The notes: generated from the sequence alone by a model not told the origin. Shown: positions 18,201-26,857, numbered from the stretch's first letter. The stretch is DNA of 64,000 nucleotides from Serinicoccus chungangensis (GCF_001483745.1 NZ_LQBL01000022.1:62001-126000), one strand, 5' to 3'. A program made the numbers and translations.

Positions 18201-18299
18201 GAGAGACCGGACGTCTCGTCGAGCCGCACCGGACTCGTCCTCAGGACGCACCGAACGCGCGGTAGGAGAGACCGGACGTCTCGTCGAGCCGCACCGGAC
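18141..18299. repeat. 65-bp tandem repeat, 2.4 copies
   Basis: Two identical 65-bp units (18141-18205 and 18206-18270) are followed by a 29-bp partial third unit (18271-18299), each starting ACCGGACGTCTCGTCGAGCC. The unit contains the palindrome GTCCTCAGGAC. Identity between copies implies recent duplication or ongoing homogenisation. Confidence 0.92.
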
Positions 18300-18367
18300 G
18301 TCCGCCACGCACACCCGACGGGTATGACGTGCGATCTCTTGCCTCCCCGCTCGAGGTCCGTCCGACG

Positions 18368-18477
18368 CGCGTCCGGAGGGCGCTGACGACGCGTCCGGAT
18401 GGTGCCGACCACGCGTCCGGTGTGCGCTGATCGCGCGTCCGGTGTGCGCTGACCGCGCGTCCGGTGCGGTCAGGCGA
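18368..18477. repeat. 22-bp tandem repeat, five copies
   Basis: CGCGTCCGG recurs at exactly 22-base spacing (18368, 18390, 18412, 18434, 18456). The rest of each unit is GTGCGCTGA-like and degenerate. The last unit runs over the stop codon of the molybdoenzyme. There are no unique spacers, so this is not a CRISPR array. Confidence 0.88.
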
Positions 18478-20089
18478 CGGAGAAGTCCACCGTGTGCCAG
18501 CCGCTGGCCCCGTCGGGGGCCGGGGCGGCGGTCTCCTCGGTCTGAGTCTCACCGGTCGCGTCGGTCGCCCGCACGCGCACCTGGTGGCTGCCCGGGACGG
18601 CGTCGGGCCAGGTGTAGGTCCACAACCGCCAGGAGTCCACGCTCGGCTCGGCGAGCAGGGTCGCCTCCTGCCAGTCGCCGTCGTCGATCTGCACCTCGAC
18701 GCGGTCGACGCCGCGGTGCTGCGCCCACGCGACCCCGGCGAGGGTGACGGCGCCGTCGGCGTCGGGGGCCAGCTCGCCGCCGGAGCGCGGCACGTCGACG
18801 CGCGAGGCCGTCTTGATCGGGCCGCGCTCGGCCCACCCGCGGGGGGTCCAGTAGCCCTCGTCCTGGTCGAAGCGGGTGACCTTGAGCTCGGTGACCCACT
18901 TGGTGGCCGAGACGTAGCCGTAGAGGCCTGGCACGACCAGCCGGACGGGGTATCCGTGCTCGGCCGGGAGCGGCTCACCGTTCATCGCCACGGCGAGCAG
19001 GGAGTCGCGCTCGTCGGTGAGCGCCTCGATGGGCGTGCCGGCGGTCCAGCCGTCGACGCTGCGCGAGAGCACCATGTCGGCCTCCGGCCGCACCCCCGCC
19101 CGGGCGAGCAGCTCGCGGACCGGCCAGCCCTGCCAGCGCGAGTTGCCGACGAGGTCGCCCCCGACCTGGTTCGAGACGCAGGTCAGCGTGACCAGCGCCT
19201 CCACGTGCTCCTCCTCGAGCAGGTCGGCATAGCTGATCTCGATCTCCTCGTCGACCATGCCGGTGACCCGTAGCGTCCACCCCTGCGCGTCGACCCGCGG
19301 CACGCGCAGGGCGGTGTCGATCCGGTAGAAGTCCGCGTTGTCGGTCAGGTAGTCCGAGTGTCCGGTGATGTCGCTGGAGGCGTCGTCGGGGACGCTCACG
19401 GTGCTCACCGGGGTGGGCAGGCCGATGGCCTGCGCCGTCCGGGTGGCGGCCTGTCCGACGGTGCTGAGCAGCTGCCCGGCGAGGACGCCGAGCGCCCCGA
19501 CCCCGGTGACACCCCCGGTCGTCAGCAGCACCTGACGGCGGGAGGCCCCGCCCGTCGTGGTGGCGGCCGGGTGGGCGGGTCGACCCGCGGCGACGGTCCG
19601 CAGGCCGGCCACCATGCCGACGAGCCGGCGCAGGACCTGGACACCGACCACGACGCCGATCGCGGTGGGCACGAGGTCGACCACTCCGGTCGCGGGACGG
19701 CTGAGCACGGCCAGGAGACCGACGACGCCGACGGCGGCGAAGGCGCCGACGCCGAGCGTGGGACGCCGCCAGGTGAGCACGCCCAGCAGCGCGCAGGCCA
19801 CCGTGAGGGTGATCGCCATGCCCACGCCGAGGGCCACCTTGTCGGCCGTCCCGAAGGTCGCGACCGCCCAGTCCTTGAGCCAGGGCGGGGTGCGGTCCAC
19901 GAACGCTCCCCCGACCGCGAGCAGCGGTGAGGACGTGCCGGCCGAGCCGAGCCACCGGGTCCAGACGGCGGCCAGCAGCTCGGCGGTGCCGAGGGTGGCG
20001 GCACCTGCGGCCACCCCGGCGAGCGCGGCGAGCGGGCCGCGCCGGACCGGTCGCCGGTCGCCGGTCTCGGTCTCGGGGTCGCGCGTCAT
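18470..20089 (-). CDS. Membrane-anchored molybdopterin oxidoreductase, sulfite-oxidase family
   Basis: 539 residues. An N-terminal membrane part of about four helices (residues ~20-190) is followed by the oxidoreductase molybdopterin domain with the molybdenum-ligating cysteine in LTCVSNQVGGDLVGNSRW and the RLVVPGLYGY motif. A C-terminal Mo-co dimerisation (Ig-like) domain (VDRVEVQIDDGDWQEATL) completes the fold. The active domain should face outside the cell; the substrate is unknown. ATG 20089 is chosen because GGAGG (20097-20101) sits seven bases upstream. The 3' end runs into the 22-bp repeats. Confidence 0.88.
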   Translation of the reverse strand: MTRDPETETGDRRPVRRGPLAALAGVAAGAATLGTAELLAAVWTRWLGSAGTSSPLLAVGGAFVDRTPPWLKDWAVATFGTADKVALGVGMAITLTVACALLGVLTWRRPTLGVGAFAAVGVVGLLAVLSRPATGVVDLVPTAIGVVVGVQVLRRLVGMVAGLRTVAAGRPAHPAATTTGGASRRQVLLTTGGVTGVGALGVLAGQLLSTVGQAATRTAQAIGLPTPVSTVSVPDDASSDITGHSDYLTDNADFYRIDTALRVPRVDAQGWTLRVTGMVDEEIEISYADLLEEEHVEALVTLTCVSNQVGGDLVGNSRWQGWPVRELLARAGVRPEADMVLSRSVDGWTAGTPIEALTDERDSLLAVAMNGEPLPAEHGYPVRLVVPGLYGYVSATKWVTELKVTRFDQDEGYWTPRGWAERGPIKTASRVDVPRSGGELAPDADGAVTLAGVAWAQHRGVDRVEVQIDDGDWQEATLLAEPSVDSWRLWTYTWPDAVPGSHQVRVRATDATGETQTEETAAPAPDGASGWHTVDFSVA

Positions 20090-20179
20090 GACCATGCCTC
20101 CATCATGCGCGCCGACCCCCGCGCCCGCCCGCTCGAGCCGGACATCGTCACACTCTCGTAACCACGGCCCCGATGGGCC

Positions 20180-20953
20180 TCAGCCCGTGCCGACGTCCCA
20201 CTCCTGACCGGGGGCTGCCACCGCCACCGGCCCCGACCACCGCTCGGTCGCCTCCCGCAGCGCGCGGTCCGGGTCCGCCCACGGGGGCAGGTGCGTCAGC
20301 AGCAGACGGCCGACACCTCCGGCCCCGCTGACGGCGTCGGCGGCCCGCCGCGGCGTCAGGTGGATGCCCCGACCCTGCTCCTCGTCGCCGAAGCCGGCCT
20401 CGACGAGTGCGAGCCCGGCTCCGGTGAGCAGCGGCGAGAGCCCCGCGCACGTGTCGGTGTCCCCGGTGTAGGCGAGCACGGCGTCACCGCACGCGACCCG
20501 CAGCCCGAAGGCCGGGACGGGGTGCCGGACGGCATACGGCGTGACCACGAACGGCCCGATGCGCAGCGGTGAGCCGTCGGACAGCTCGTCGAAGCGGAAC
20601 CCGCGCAGGGGCTCCGCCTGCCGCACCCCGTGCGCCCGGGCCATCCGCTCGGCCACGCCCGGAGGTCCCCAGACGGGCAGGTCGCTCGTGGCCGGCACCG
20701 GGCCGTGCCGACGCAGCACGGACAGGCCGGTGAGGTCGAGGCAGTGGTCCGGGTGCAGGTGGGACAGCAGGACGGCGTCGAGGGCGAGCGGGTCGGTATG
20801 CCGTTGCAGCGGCCCGAGCGCGCCCGACCCCAGGTCGAGCAGCACGCGCCAGGGGCGCTCACCGTCGTGGGCGGTGACGAGGTAGCAACTGGCCGCGGCC
20901 TCCGGCCCGGGCACCGACCCGGAGCACCCGACGACGGTGAGCCTCAGCCTCAC
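20180..20953 (-). CDS. MBL-fold metallo-hydrolase
   Basis: 257-residue metallo-beta-lactamase-fold protein with the metal-binding LLSHLHPDHCLDL, YTGDTDTC and a final LLLTHLPPW histidine. It begins RLRLTVVGCSGSVPGPEAAASCY, typical of the RNase Z-like/phosphodiesterase group. Substrate unknown. GTG 20953 overlaps the upstream stop codon (GTGA), so it is the last gene of the CNNM operon. Confidence 0.85.
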   Translation of the reverse strand: MRLRLTVVGCSGSVPGPEAAASCYLVTAHDGERPWRVLLDLGSGALGPLQRHTDPLALDAVLLSHLHPDHCLDLTGLSVLRRHGPVPATSDLPVWGPPGVAERMARAHGVRQAEPLRGFRFDELSDGSPLRIGPFVVTPYAVRHPVPAFGLRVACGDAVLAYTGDTDTCAGLSPLLTGAGLALVEAGFGDEEQGRGIHLTPRRAADAVSGAGGVGRLLLTHLPPWADPDRALREATERWSGPVAVAAPGQEWDVGTG

Positions 20954-21966
20954 TGCGGCTGGTGCTCCCGGGGCAGCACGCGGTGCATGATGTCCGCGAT
21001 GCTCACCAGCCCGGTGAGCCGCTCGTCGTTGCGCAGCACGACGAGCTGCTCCCCGAACCCGCGCATGAGGGTGAGGGCCTCGTAGACCGGGGTCGTGGCG
21101 CGCAGGACCAGCGCAGGGCGGGCCACCGGCTCGGCCGACTCGTGCGCGCTGTGCAGGAGCGTGTCGCGCACGTGCACGACCCGCGGGTCGGTGGTGTCGT
21201 CGTCCATCATGAGGATCCGCTTGTGCCCGGTACGCGCCGCGACGGCCTGCACCTGCTCCACGGTCGCGTCGGAGCCCACCGCCGCGAGGTCGACGTGCTC
21301 GGGGGCCAGCTCGCCCAGCGTGAGGTCCTGCAGCTCCAGGGCGTCGGAGATCTGCTCCTGGTAGCTGCTCTCCAGCGCCCCCTGGGCAGCCGACTGATCG
21401 ACGAGCACCCGGATGGTGTGCGCGTCCTGACCACCGACCGCCGCGCGGTCGACCGGCGTGATGCCGCTGGCGCTGACCAGCCGGTTGGCGAGGGAGTTGA
21501 CCCAGACCAGCAGCGGCCGAACGACCGCGATGAAGCCGCGCATCGGCAGCGACACCAGCTTGGCGGCGCGCTCGGGGTGGGCGATCGCCCACGACTTGGG
21601 CGCCATCTCGCCGACCACGAGGTGCAGGAAGGTGACGAGGAGCAGGGAGATCGCGAACGACATACCTCCGGCGATCCACCCCGGCAGGCCGAGGTCCGCC
21701 AGGACCGGTCCGAGCCGGTAGTCGACGGCCGGCTTGGTGACCGCGCCGAGCGCGAAGGTGCAGGCCGTGATCCCGAGCTGGGCGCCGGCCAGCATGACGG
21801 TGAGCTCGTTCATGCTGCGCAGGGCGGCCCGCGCGGACGGGGAGTGCTCGGCCTCGTGCTCGAGGCGGCTGCGGCGGGCGCCGAGCAGCGAGAACTCCAC
21901 GATGACGAAGATCGCGCTGAGCACGATGAGACCGAGGGTGACGAGGACGACGGTGAGCGCGCTCAT
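20950..21966 (-). CDS. CNNM/CorC-family membrane transporter (short form)
   Basis: 338 residues: an N-terminal DUF21 (CNNM) domain with about four helices (VVGEMAPKSWAIAHPE is the conserved loop) and a pair of CBS domains, the last being RNDERLTGLVSIADIMHRV. It lacks the C-terminal CorC/HlyC domain of its neighbour. The family is linked to magnesium or cobalt efflux and was once annotated as haemolysin. It overlaps the longer paralogue by four bases (ATGA), a common tandem pair. Confidence 0.88.
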   Translation of the reverse strand: MSALTVVLVTLGLIVLSAIFVIVEFSLLGARRSRLEHEAEHSPSARAALRSMNELTVMLAGAQLGITACTFALGAVTKPAVDYRLGPVLADLGLPGWIAGGMSFAISLLLVTFLHLVVGEMAPKSWAIAHPERAAKLVSLPMRGFIAVVRPLLVWVNSLANRLVSASGITPVDRAAVGGQDAHTIRVLVDQSAAQGALESSYQEQISDALELQDLTLGELAPEHVDLAAVGSDATVEQVQAVAARTGHKRILMMDDDTTDPRVVHVRDTLLHSAHESAEPVARPALVLRATTPVYEALTLMRGFGEQLVVLRNDERLTGLVSIADIMHRVLPREHQPQ

Positions 21967-23417
21967 CGCTGCTCCTCCTTGCTCCCGGTGTCGCCGTCCC
22001 GGGGCCGGTCGTCACCGCCGTCTCGGTCGTCGTCGTCCTCCGACGACGACTCGTCGTCCTGCGCCTCGTCGAGCGAGCGCTCGACCAGACGGACCCGCAG
22101 CAGGCTCGGCACGTGGCGGTCGATCTCGACGACCTCGATCTCGACGCAGCGCGTCACCCGCTCCTCGAGCACGAGCTCGCTCGGGTCCTCGGCGAGGTCC
22201 ACGACCACGGTCTGCCCGATGTCCGGCAGCGCGCCGAGCTCGGCGATGACGAGGCCCGAGACGGTCTCGTAGTCGCCCTCGGGCAGGTCGTGGCCCAGGG
22301 CCCGCTGCAGCTCGTCGACGTGCACGTCACCGTCCATGCGCCAGACGTCCTCCCCCTCGCCGACGATGCCCTCGGGCACCTCGTCGTCGTGCTCGTCGGT
22401 GATCTCACCGAGCAGCTCCTCCGCGAGGTCCTCGAGCGTGAGGACCCCGGCGAAGCCGCCGTACTCGTCCACGACGCAGGCCAGCTGCTGCCCCGACCCG
22501 GTGAGCTCGGCCACCGCGTCGGGCAGCGGCATGAGGGTGGGCACGATGACGGGCTCGCGCATGATCTGCTGCGCCCGTCCCGCCTCGGGGTGGCGCAGGA
22601 GGTCGACGAGGCTGACCACGCCGACCGGTTGCCCGTCGCCGTCGACGACGGGATAGCGGGTGTGCCCCTGCGCCATGAGCTGACGCAGCTCGCCGACGGG
22701 GGTCTCGGGGTCGATGACGTCGACCCGGGAGCGCGGCACCTGGGCGTGCTCGACGTCCTGGTCCGGGAAGTCGAGGATCCGGTCGAGGAGCACGGAGAGC
22801 TCGGCCGGCAGGTCGCCGCTGTCGCGGGAGTCGGCCACGATCCGCTCGAGGTCCTCGGCGGTCGCGGTCGTGTCCAGGTCGTGGATGGGCTCGATGCGCA
22901 CCAGCCGCAGCAGGGCGTTGGCGGACCAGTCGAAGACCTTGATGAGCCAGCCGAAGACCGCGAGGTAGATGAGCGTGGACCGGGCCAGCGCACGGGCCAG
23001 CGGCCCGGCGTTGGCGATCGCGAGGTTCTTGGGGTAGAGCTCGCCGAAGACCATCTGCACGACGGTCGCGATGGCCAGCGCCGCCACGGTGCCCACGGTG
23101 ATGCTCAGAGCCTCGGGCACCCCGGTGCCGCCGAGGATGATGGAGAGCCCGCGGCCGACGAGCGGCTCGGCGACGTAGCCGACGAGCAGACCGGTGACCG
23201 TGATCCCCAGCTGGGCGCCGGAGAGCATGAAGGACGTGCGCCTGGTGACCTTGAGCGCCCGCGCGGCCGCCTCGTCACCGGCGTCGGCCTCGGCGGAGAG
23301 CCGCAGCCGGTCGACGGACATGTAGGCGAACTCCTGCGCGACGAAGTAGCCGTTGGCCGCGATGATGAGGGCGATCGCCAGGACGCCGACGAGGAGCAGG
23401 ATGATGGCGGTGGTCAC
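21963..23417 (-). CDS. CNNM/CorC-family membrane transporter (long form)
   Basis: 484 residues with three parts: DUF21 membrane domain (residues ~1-190, with VFGELYPKNLAIA), two CBS domains (~200-340, with HTRYPVVDGDGQPVGVVSL and CVVDEYGGFAGVLTLEDL), and a CorC/HlyC FAD-like domain (~350-440). The tail is strongly acidic (DDESSSEDDDDRDGGDD). Start GTG 23417 overlaps the stop of a possible 20-codon upstream reading frame. Confidence 0.9.
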   Translation of the reverse strand: MTTAIILLLVGVLAIALIIAANGYFVAQEFAYMSVDRLRLSAEADAGDEAAARALKVTRRTSFMLSGAQLGITVTGLLVGYVAEPLVGRGLSIILGGTGVPEALSITVGTVAALAIATVVQMVFGELYPKNLAIANAGPLARALARSTLIYLAVFGWLIKVFDWSANALLRLVRIEPIHDLDTTATAEDLERIVADSRDSGDLPAELSVLLDRILDFPDQDVEHAQVPRSRVDVIDPETPVGELRQLMAQGHTRYPVVDGDGQPVGVVSLVDLLRHPEAGRAQQIMREPVIVPTLMPLPDAVAELTGSGQQLACVVDEYGGFAGVLTLEDLAEELLGEITDEHDDEVPEGIVGEGEDVWRMDGDVHVDELQRALGHDLPEGDYETVSGLVIAELGALPDIGQTVVVDLAEDPSELVLEERVTRCVEIEVVEIDRHVPSLLRVRLVERSLDEAQDDESSSEDDDDRDGGDDRPRDGDTGSKEEQR

Positions 23418-23751
23418 GACTCACCCCTCCGCCCGGTGGAGCGTGCGGGTGAGCCGTAGGTACAGCCAGGGTCCATGAGTCCGTTTCTCTGGGTATGCAG
23501 GGGGTGGGGCAGGAACCTCCAGGATACGGGACCGGCCGGGCAGGCCGGTGCGTCGCGCCGTGGGCGGGTCGACGACGGGTCGCGACACGGGGCGGCCGAC
23601 CTGCTGATCCGTAGCACCCGCACCAGCAGTCACACCGTGCGGGGACGATGCCGGCTGCCGGAGATATACCGTGCGCGGGCGGACATGTCTGCACAGTCTG
23701 TGACGCCCGGGACCTCCGGGACAGGAGTGACCCGCCAGCGGCGCCGGGGCG
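23418..23751. other. 334-bp intergenic region upstream of the CNNM operon
   Basis: No conserved gene seen. Reading toward the CNNM gene, there is a TATATC element near 23660-23670, a CCGGCC/GGCCGG inverted repeat near 23530-23547, and a 20-codon frame (ATG 23476 to TGA ending 23414) starting MDPGCTYGSPARSTG. I do not recognise a known riboswitch. Confidence 0.5.
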
Positions 23752-24579
23752 TCAGCCCGGGGCGACCCGCTCCTCCGGCCTCCCCACGAAGGCCCGGTGC
23801 ACCTGCTCGACCTCGGGCCCGAGGAAGCGCCGGGCGAGGTAGTGGAAGCCGTCCGGGTCGCCGGTGGTGAGCCACTGGTGCACCGGCACGTTGCCCTGGG
23901 CGGCCAGCAGCCCGCCGTCGGTGAGGACCCGGAAGAGGTCCGCCGCGGTCGCCGCGGCCGAGGAGACGAGCTGCACCTGCTCGCCGAGGACGTACTGCAG
24001 CGCCTGGGTCAGCAGCGGGTAGTGCGTGCACCCGAGGATGAGGGTGTCGATGTCGCGCTCCTGCAACGGCGCGAGGTAGGCCTGCGCCACCTCGATGACC
24101 TCGGGGCCGCTGGTGACCCCCGCCTCGACCAGCTCGACGAAGCGCGGACAGGGCTGGCTCGCCACGCGCACCGAGGGCGGGGCCGCGACGAAGGAGTCGA
24201 CGTAGGCCCGCGACTGGTGGGTCGCCGCGGTCGAGATGACGCCGATCTGCCCGTTGCGGGTCACCGCCATGGCCCGCCGGACCGCGGGGCGGATGACCTC
24301 GACGACGGGCACGGCATACCGCTCGCGCGCATCGGCGAGCACCGCGGCCGACGCGCTGTTGCACGCGATGACCAGCGCCTTCACCCCGTGCTCGACGAGC
24401 CGGTCCAGGCACTCGAGGGAGAACTCGCGCACCTGGGCGATGGGCCGCGGGCCGTAGGGCGTGCGCGCGGTGTCGCCGAGGTAGAGCACCGACTCGTGCG
24501 GCAGCTGGTCGAGGACCTCGCGGGCGACGGTCAGTCCGCCGAAGCCGGAGTCGAAGACCCCGATGGGCGCCTCGGTCAT
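23752..24579 (-). CDS. murI: Glutamate racemase
   Basis: Cofactor-independent racemase supplying D-glutamate for peptidoglycan. Both catalytic cysteines are visible: VIACNSASA and ILGCTHYPLL. The N-terminus IGVFDSGFGGLTV and YLGDTARTPYG are diagnostic. 275 residues. It starts one base after the FAH-family gene ends, so they are co-transcribed. Confidence 0.95.
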   Translation of the reverse strand: MTEAPIGVFDSGFGGLTVAREVLDQLPHESVLYLGDTARTPYGPRPIAQVREFSLECLDRLVEHGVKALVIACNSASAAVLADARERYAVPVVEVIRPAVRRAMAVTRNGQIGVISTAATHQSRAYVDSFVAAPPSVRVASQPCPRFVELVEAGVTSGPEVIEVAQAYLAPLQERDIDTLILGCTHYPLLTQALQYVLGEQVQLVSSAAATAADLFRVLTDGGLLAAQGNVPVHQWLTTGDPDGFHYLARRFLGPEVEQVHRAFVGRPEERVAPG

Positions 24580-24580
24580 C

Positions 24581-25363
24581 TCAGAGGTCGTCGTCCGCCG
24601 CCACGAACGGGTTGGCGAGCGCCCCGATGCCCTCGATCTCGACCTCGCAGCGCTGCCCGGCGGTGATCGGTCCGACGCCGGCGGGGGTGCCGGTGAGGAT
24701 GACGTCGCCGGGGAGCAGGGTGAAGGCCGCTGACGCGTGCGCGATGAGCTCGGGGATCCCGAAGTGCAGGTCGGCGGTGGTGCCGTCCTGGCGCAGGTCC
24801 CCGTCCACCGTCGAGCGCACCGCGAGGTCGTCGGTGTCGAGGTCGGTCTCGATCCAGGGCCCGAGGGGGGTGAAGGTGTCCATGCCCTTGGCCCTCGCCC
24901 ACTGGCCGTCGGTGCGCTGCAGGTCGCGCGCGGTGACGTCGTTGGCGCAGGTGTAGCCGAAGACCACCGACCGGGCGTCCTCCGTCGCGACGTCCTTGCA
25001 CATCCGCCCGATGACGACGGCGAGCTCGGCCTCGTAGGAGATCTCGGTCGCGAAGGGCGGGATGACCACCGGGTCGCCGGGCCCGCACACCGAGGTGTTC
25101 GGGATGAAGAACATCATCGGCTCGGCCGGGAGCTCGCTGCCCATCTCGCGCGCGTGGTCGGCGTAGTTGCGGCCGATGGCCACGACCTTGCTGCGCGGGA
25201 TGACCGGCGCGAGCAGCCGCACGTCTGCCACGTCGAAGGTCTGGCCGGTCAGGTCGATCTTGGTGTAGAGCGGGTCGCCGGAGATCTCGGCGATCCGCTC
25301 CCCGGCCCCGTCCACGAGGCCGAAGCGGGGGTCGTCACCGTCGGTGAAGCGGCAGATACGCAT
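24581..25363 (-). CDS. Fumarylacetoacetate hydrolase family protein
   Basis: 260 residues with the FAH core: KVVAIGRNYADHAREMG, the metal site EISYEAELAVVIGR, CANDVTARDLQ, and GDVILTGTPAGVG. Members include 2-hydroxyhepta-2,4-diene-dioate isomerases and acylpyruvases; the substrate cannot be decided from sequence. ATG 25363 has TACCCT (25370-25375) six bases upstream and no ribosome binding site, indicating a leaderless first gene of an operon with murI. Confidence 0.88.
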   Translation of the reverse strand: MRICRFTDGDDPRFGLVDGAGERIAEISGDPLYTKIDLTGQTFDVADVRLLAPVIPRSKVVAIGRNYADHAREMGSELPAEPMMFFIPNTSVCGPGDPVVIPPFATEISYEAELAVVIGRMCKDVATEDARSVVFGYTCANDVTARDLQRTDGQWARAKGMDTFTPLGPWIETDLDTDDLAVRSTVDGDLRQDGTTADLHFGIPELIAHASAAFTLLPGDVILTGTPAGVGPITAGQRCEVEIEGIGALANPFVAADDDL

Positions 25364-25417
25364 GGCGCCAGGGTATGCCGCGCCCCCCACCTCCTCCGAA
25401 GTGGACAGAGGTTTCGG

Positions 25418-25444
25418 GGACCCGGTCCCCGGGGACCGAGGTCC
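25418..25444 (-). terminator. Strong hairpin after the guanidine exporter gene
   Basis: The segment contains the palindrome CGGTCCCCGGGGACCG and extends to GGACCCGGTCCCC facing GGGGACCGAGGTCC with one bulge. It starts a few bases beyond the exporter stop codon and can form a stable stem. Confidence 0.5.
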
Positions 25445-25450
25445 GGGACG

Positions 25451-25786
25451 TCAGTGGGCGCCGCCCGAGGTGAGCTTCAGACCGACGATCCCGGCGATGA
25501 TGGCGACCAGGCACAGCACGCGGGCGACCGTGGCCGGCTCCCCCAGCGCGACGATCCCGTAGGCCGCGGTGCCCACGACGCCGATCCCGACCCACACGGC
25601 ATACCCCGTGCCCAGCGGGATCGTGCGCAGCGACCACCCCAGGCCCGCCATGCTCAGGGCCAGGGCCACCCCGAAGACGACGCTCGGCCACAGGCGCGTG
25701 AACCCCTCGGAGCGGGTGAGCGCACCGGCCCACACGGCCTCGAGGACGCCGGAGACGATCAGGACGATCCATGACAGCGCAACCAT
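25451..25786 (-). CDS. sugE: Guanidinium exporter of the SMR family (SugE/Gdx)
   Basis: 111-residue four-helix small multidrug resistance protein. It matches the Gdx/SugE subgroup (SWIVLIVSGVLEAVWAGAL with the central glutamate, GFTRLWPS, then GTGYAVWVGIG) rather than EmrE. The subgroup exports guanidinium in exchange for protons. The function is independently supported by a guanidine-III riboswitch in its 5' leader. ATG 25786 follows AGGGAGGG. Confidence 0.93.
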   Translation of the reverse strand: MVALSWIVLIVSGVLEAVWAGALTRSEGFTRLWPSVVFGVALALSMAGLGWSLRTIPLGTGYAVWVGIGVVGTAAYGIVALGEPATVARVLCLVAIIAGIVGLKLTSGGAH

Positions 25787-25790
25787 GATG

Positions 25791-25808
25791 ACGCCCTCCC
25801 TGGGGCGT
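25791..25808 (-). promoter_or_regulatory. Expression-platform hairpin over the sugE ribosome binding site
   Basis: ACGCCC and GGGCGT flank a six-base loop and include the Shine-Dalgarno bases AGGGAGGG. Pairing would hide the site, so guanidine binding just upstream could open it. This is inference from position. Confidence 0.45.
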
Positions 25809-25810
25809 GT

Positions 25811-25850
25811 CACGTCGTCGTCGGTGCCGGGTACGACGTGCCTCGTCCGG
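25811..25850 (-). promoter_or_regulatory. Guanidine-III (ykkC-III) riboswitch
   Basis: On the minus strand the order is CCGGACGAGG, then CACGTCGT, ACCCGG, a short joining segment and ACGACGTG. This matches the guanidine-III class: constant CCGGACGAGG and ACCCGG segments that form the pseudoknot (CCGG with CCGG), plus a helix P1 whose sequence varies but keeps pairing (here eight perfect pairs). It precedes a guanidinium exporter, the expected gene for this RNA. Confidence 0.92.
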
Positions 25851-25969
25851 GGATCCGCCCCTGCCGGGCGTCCACCCCCAGGGTCTCACAGCCCGAGCGC
25901 CCGGGCCAGCCTCACGGTGGGCGCCGGGTGGGCGCCGGGCCGGGTCGCGCGCGGCTAGGCTTGAGCGCC

Positions 25970-26857
25970 GTGCAGACCCCCACGACCGTCCTCGAGGTGC
26001 TCGACGCCCCGGTATGGCGCGCCCGCGCCGCCGCGCACGCGCGCTCCGTCGAGGCACTCACCGCGGACCGGCTGGCGCGCCGGGTCGAGGGGCGCACGCA
26101 CCCAGTCGACGACTTCCTGTGGGAGTACTACGCCTTCCGCCCGGCGCAGCTGGCCCGCTGGCACCCCGGGCCGGGCGTCGGCCTCGCGGACGGGCAGGAG
26201 CGCGAGGGGTGGAGCGGCTACCTCGTCGACGGGGCGGGCACGGCATACCTCGACGTCGAGCGGTTCGTGCAGCGGCGTGGCCGCGCCCTCTCCTTCGTCC
26301 GTGACCTGCTCCGGGCGACGCTGTCGCGGCCCGGGAGGTTCGGCTGCTTCGGGCTGCACGAGTGGGCCATGGTCTACCGCGCCGACCGCGAGGAGGTGCG
26401 TCACGACTGGCCGCTGCGGCTCGGCGCCGAGGGCACCGACGCGGTCGTGGAGAGCCACCAGGTCGCGTGCTCGCACTTCGACGCCCACCGCTTCTTCACC
26501 CCCGAGGCCGCGCCGCGCAACACGCTGCGACCGACCCGGGAGGGCCAGCTCGACCTCGAGCAACCGGGGTGCCTGCACGCCGGGATGGACCTCTACAAGT
26601 GGTGCTTCAAGCTCGCCCCGGCGGTGCCGAGCGACCTGACGCTGGAGGCCTTCCACCTGGCCCGCGACATCCGCGAGCTGGACATGCGCGCCGCCCCCTA
26701 CGACCTGCGCGACCTGGGCTACGAGCCGGTCCGCATCGAGAGCACGGAGGGCAAGCGGGAGTACGCCGAGGCCCAGCGCGGCTTCTCCCGCCGCTCCAAC
26801 GCGCTGCGCCGGCGGCTGCTGGAGGTGCTGGACGGGCTGGCTCAGACCAGCTGGTAG
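25970..26857 (+). CDS. Conserved actinobacterial protein, often named 3-methyladenine DNA glycosylase
   Basis: 295 residues. The sequence (WRARAAAHARSVEALTADRLARR, HPVDDFLWEYYAFRPAQLARWHPG, FGLHEWAMVYR, then HFDAHRFFTPEA) belongs to an actinobacterial family that automated annotation calls 3-methyladenine DNA glycosylase. I see no helix-hairpin-helix glycosylase motif, so that name is weak. GTG 25970 has TAGGCT (25956-25961) eight bases upstream and no ribosome binding site. Its 3' end overlaps ilvE by 16 bases in convergent orientation. Confidence 0.7.
   Translation: MQTPTTVLEVLDAPVWRARAAAHARSVEALTADRLARRVEGRTHPVDDFLWEYYAFRPAQLARWHPGPGVGLADGQEREGWSGYLVDGAGTAYLDVERFVQRRGRALSFVRDLLRATLSRPGRFGCFGLHEWAMVYRADREEVRHDWPLRLGAEGTDAVVESHQVACSHFDAHRFFTPEAAPRNTLRPTREGQLDLEQPGCLHAGMDLYKWCFKLAPAVPSDLTLEAFHLARDIRELDMRAAPYDLRDLGYEPVRIESTEGKREYAEAQRGFSRRSNALRRRLLEVLDGLAQTSW

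Noticed and set aside
18368-18477. CRISPR-like regular repeat
   Set aside because: The 22-base period is fully repetitive with no unique spacers and no cas genes.
23475-23870. Plus-strand frame overlapping the murI 3' end
   Set aside because: No conserved sequence, no start signals, and it overlaps murI coding sequence.
25970-26857. A confident DNA glycosylase call
   Set aside because: The family name is traditional annotation only; no helix-hairpin-helix-GPD or Mpg-type motif is visible.
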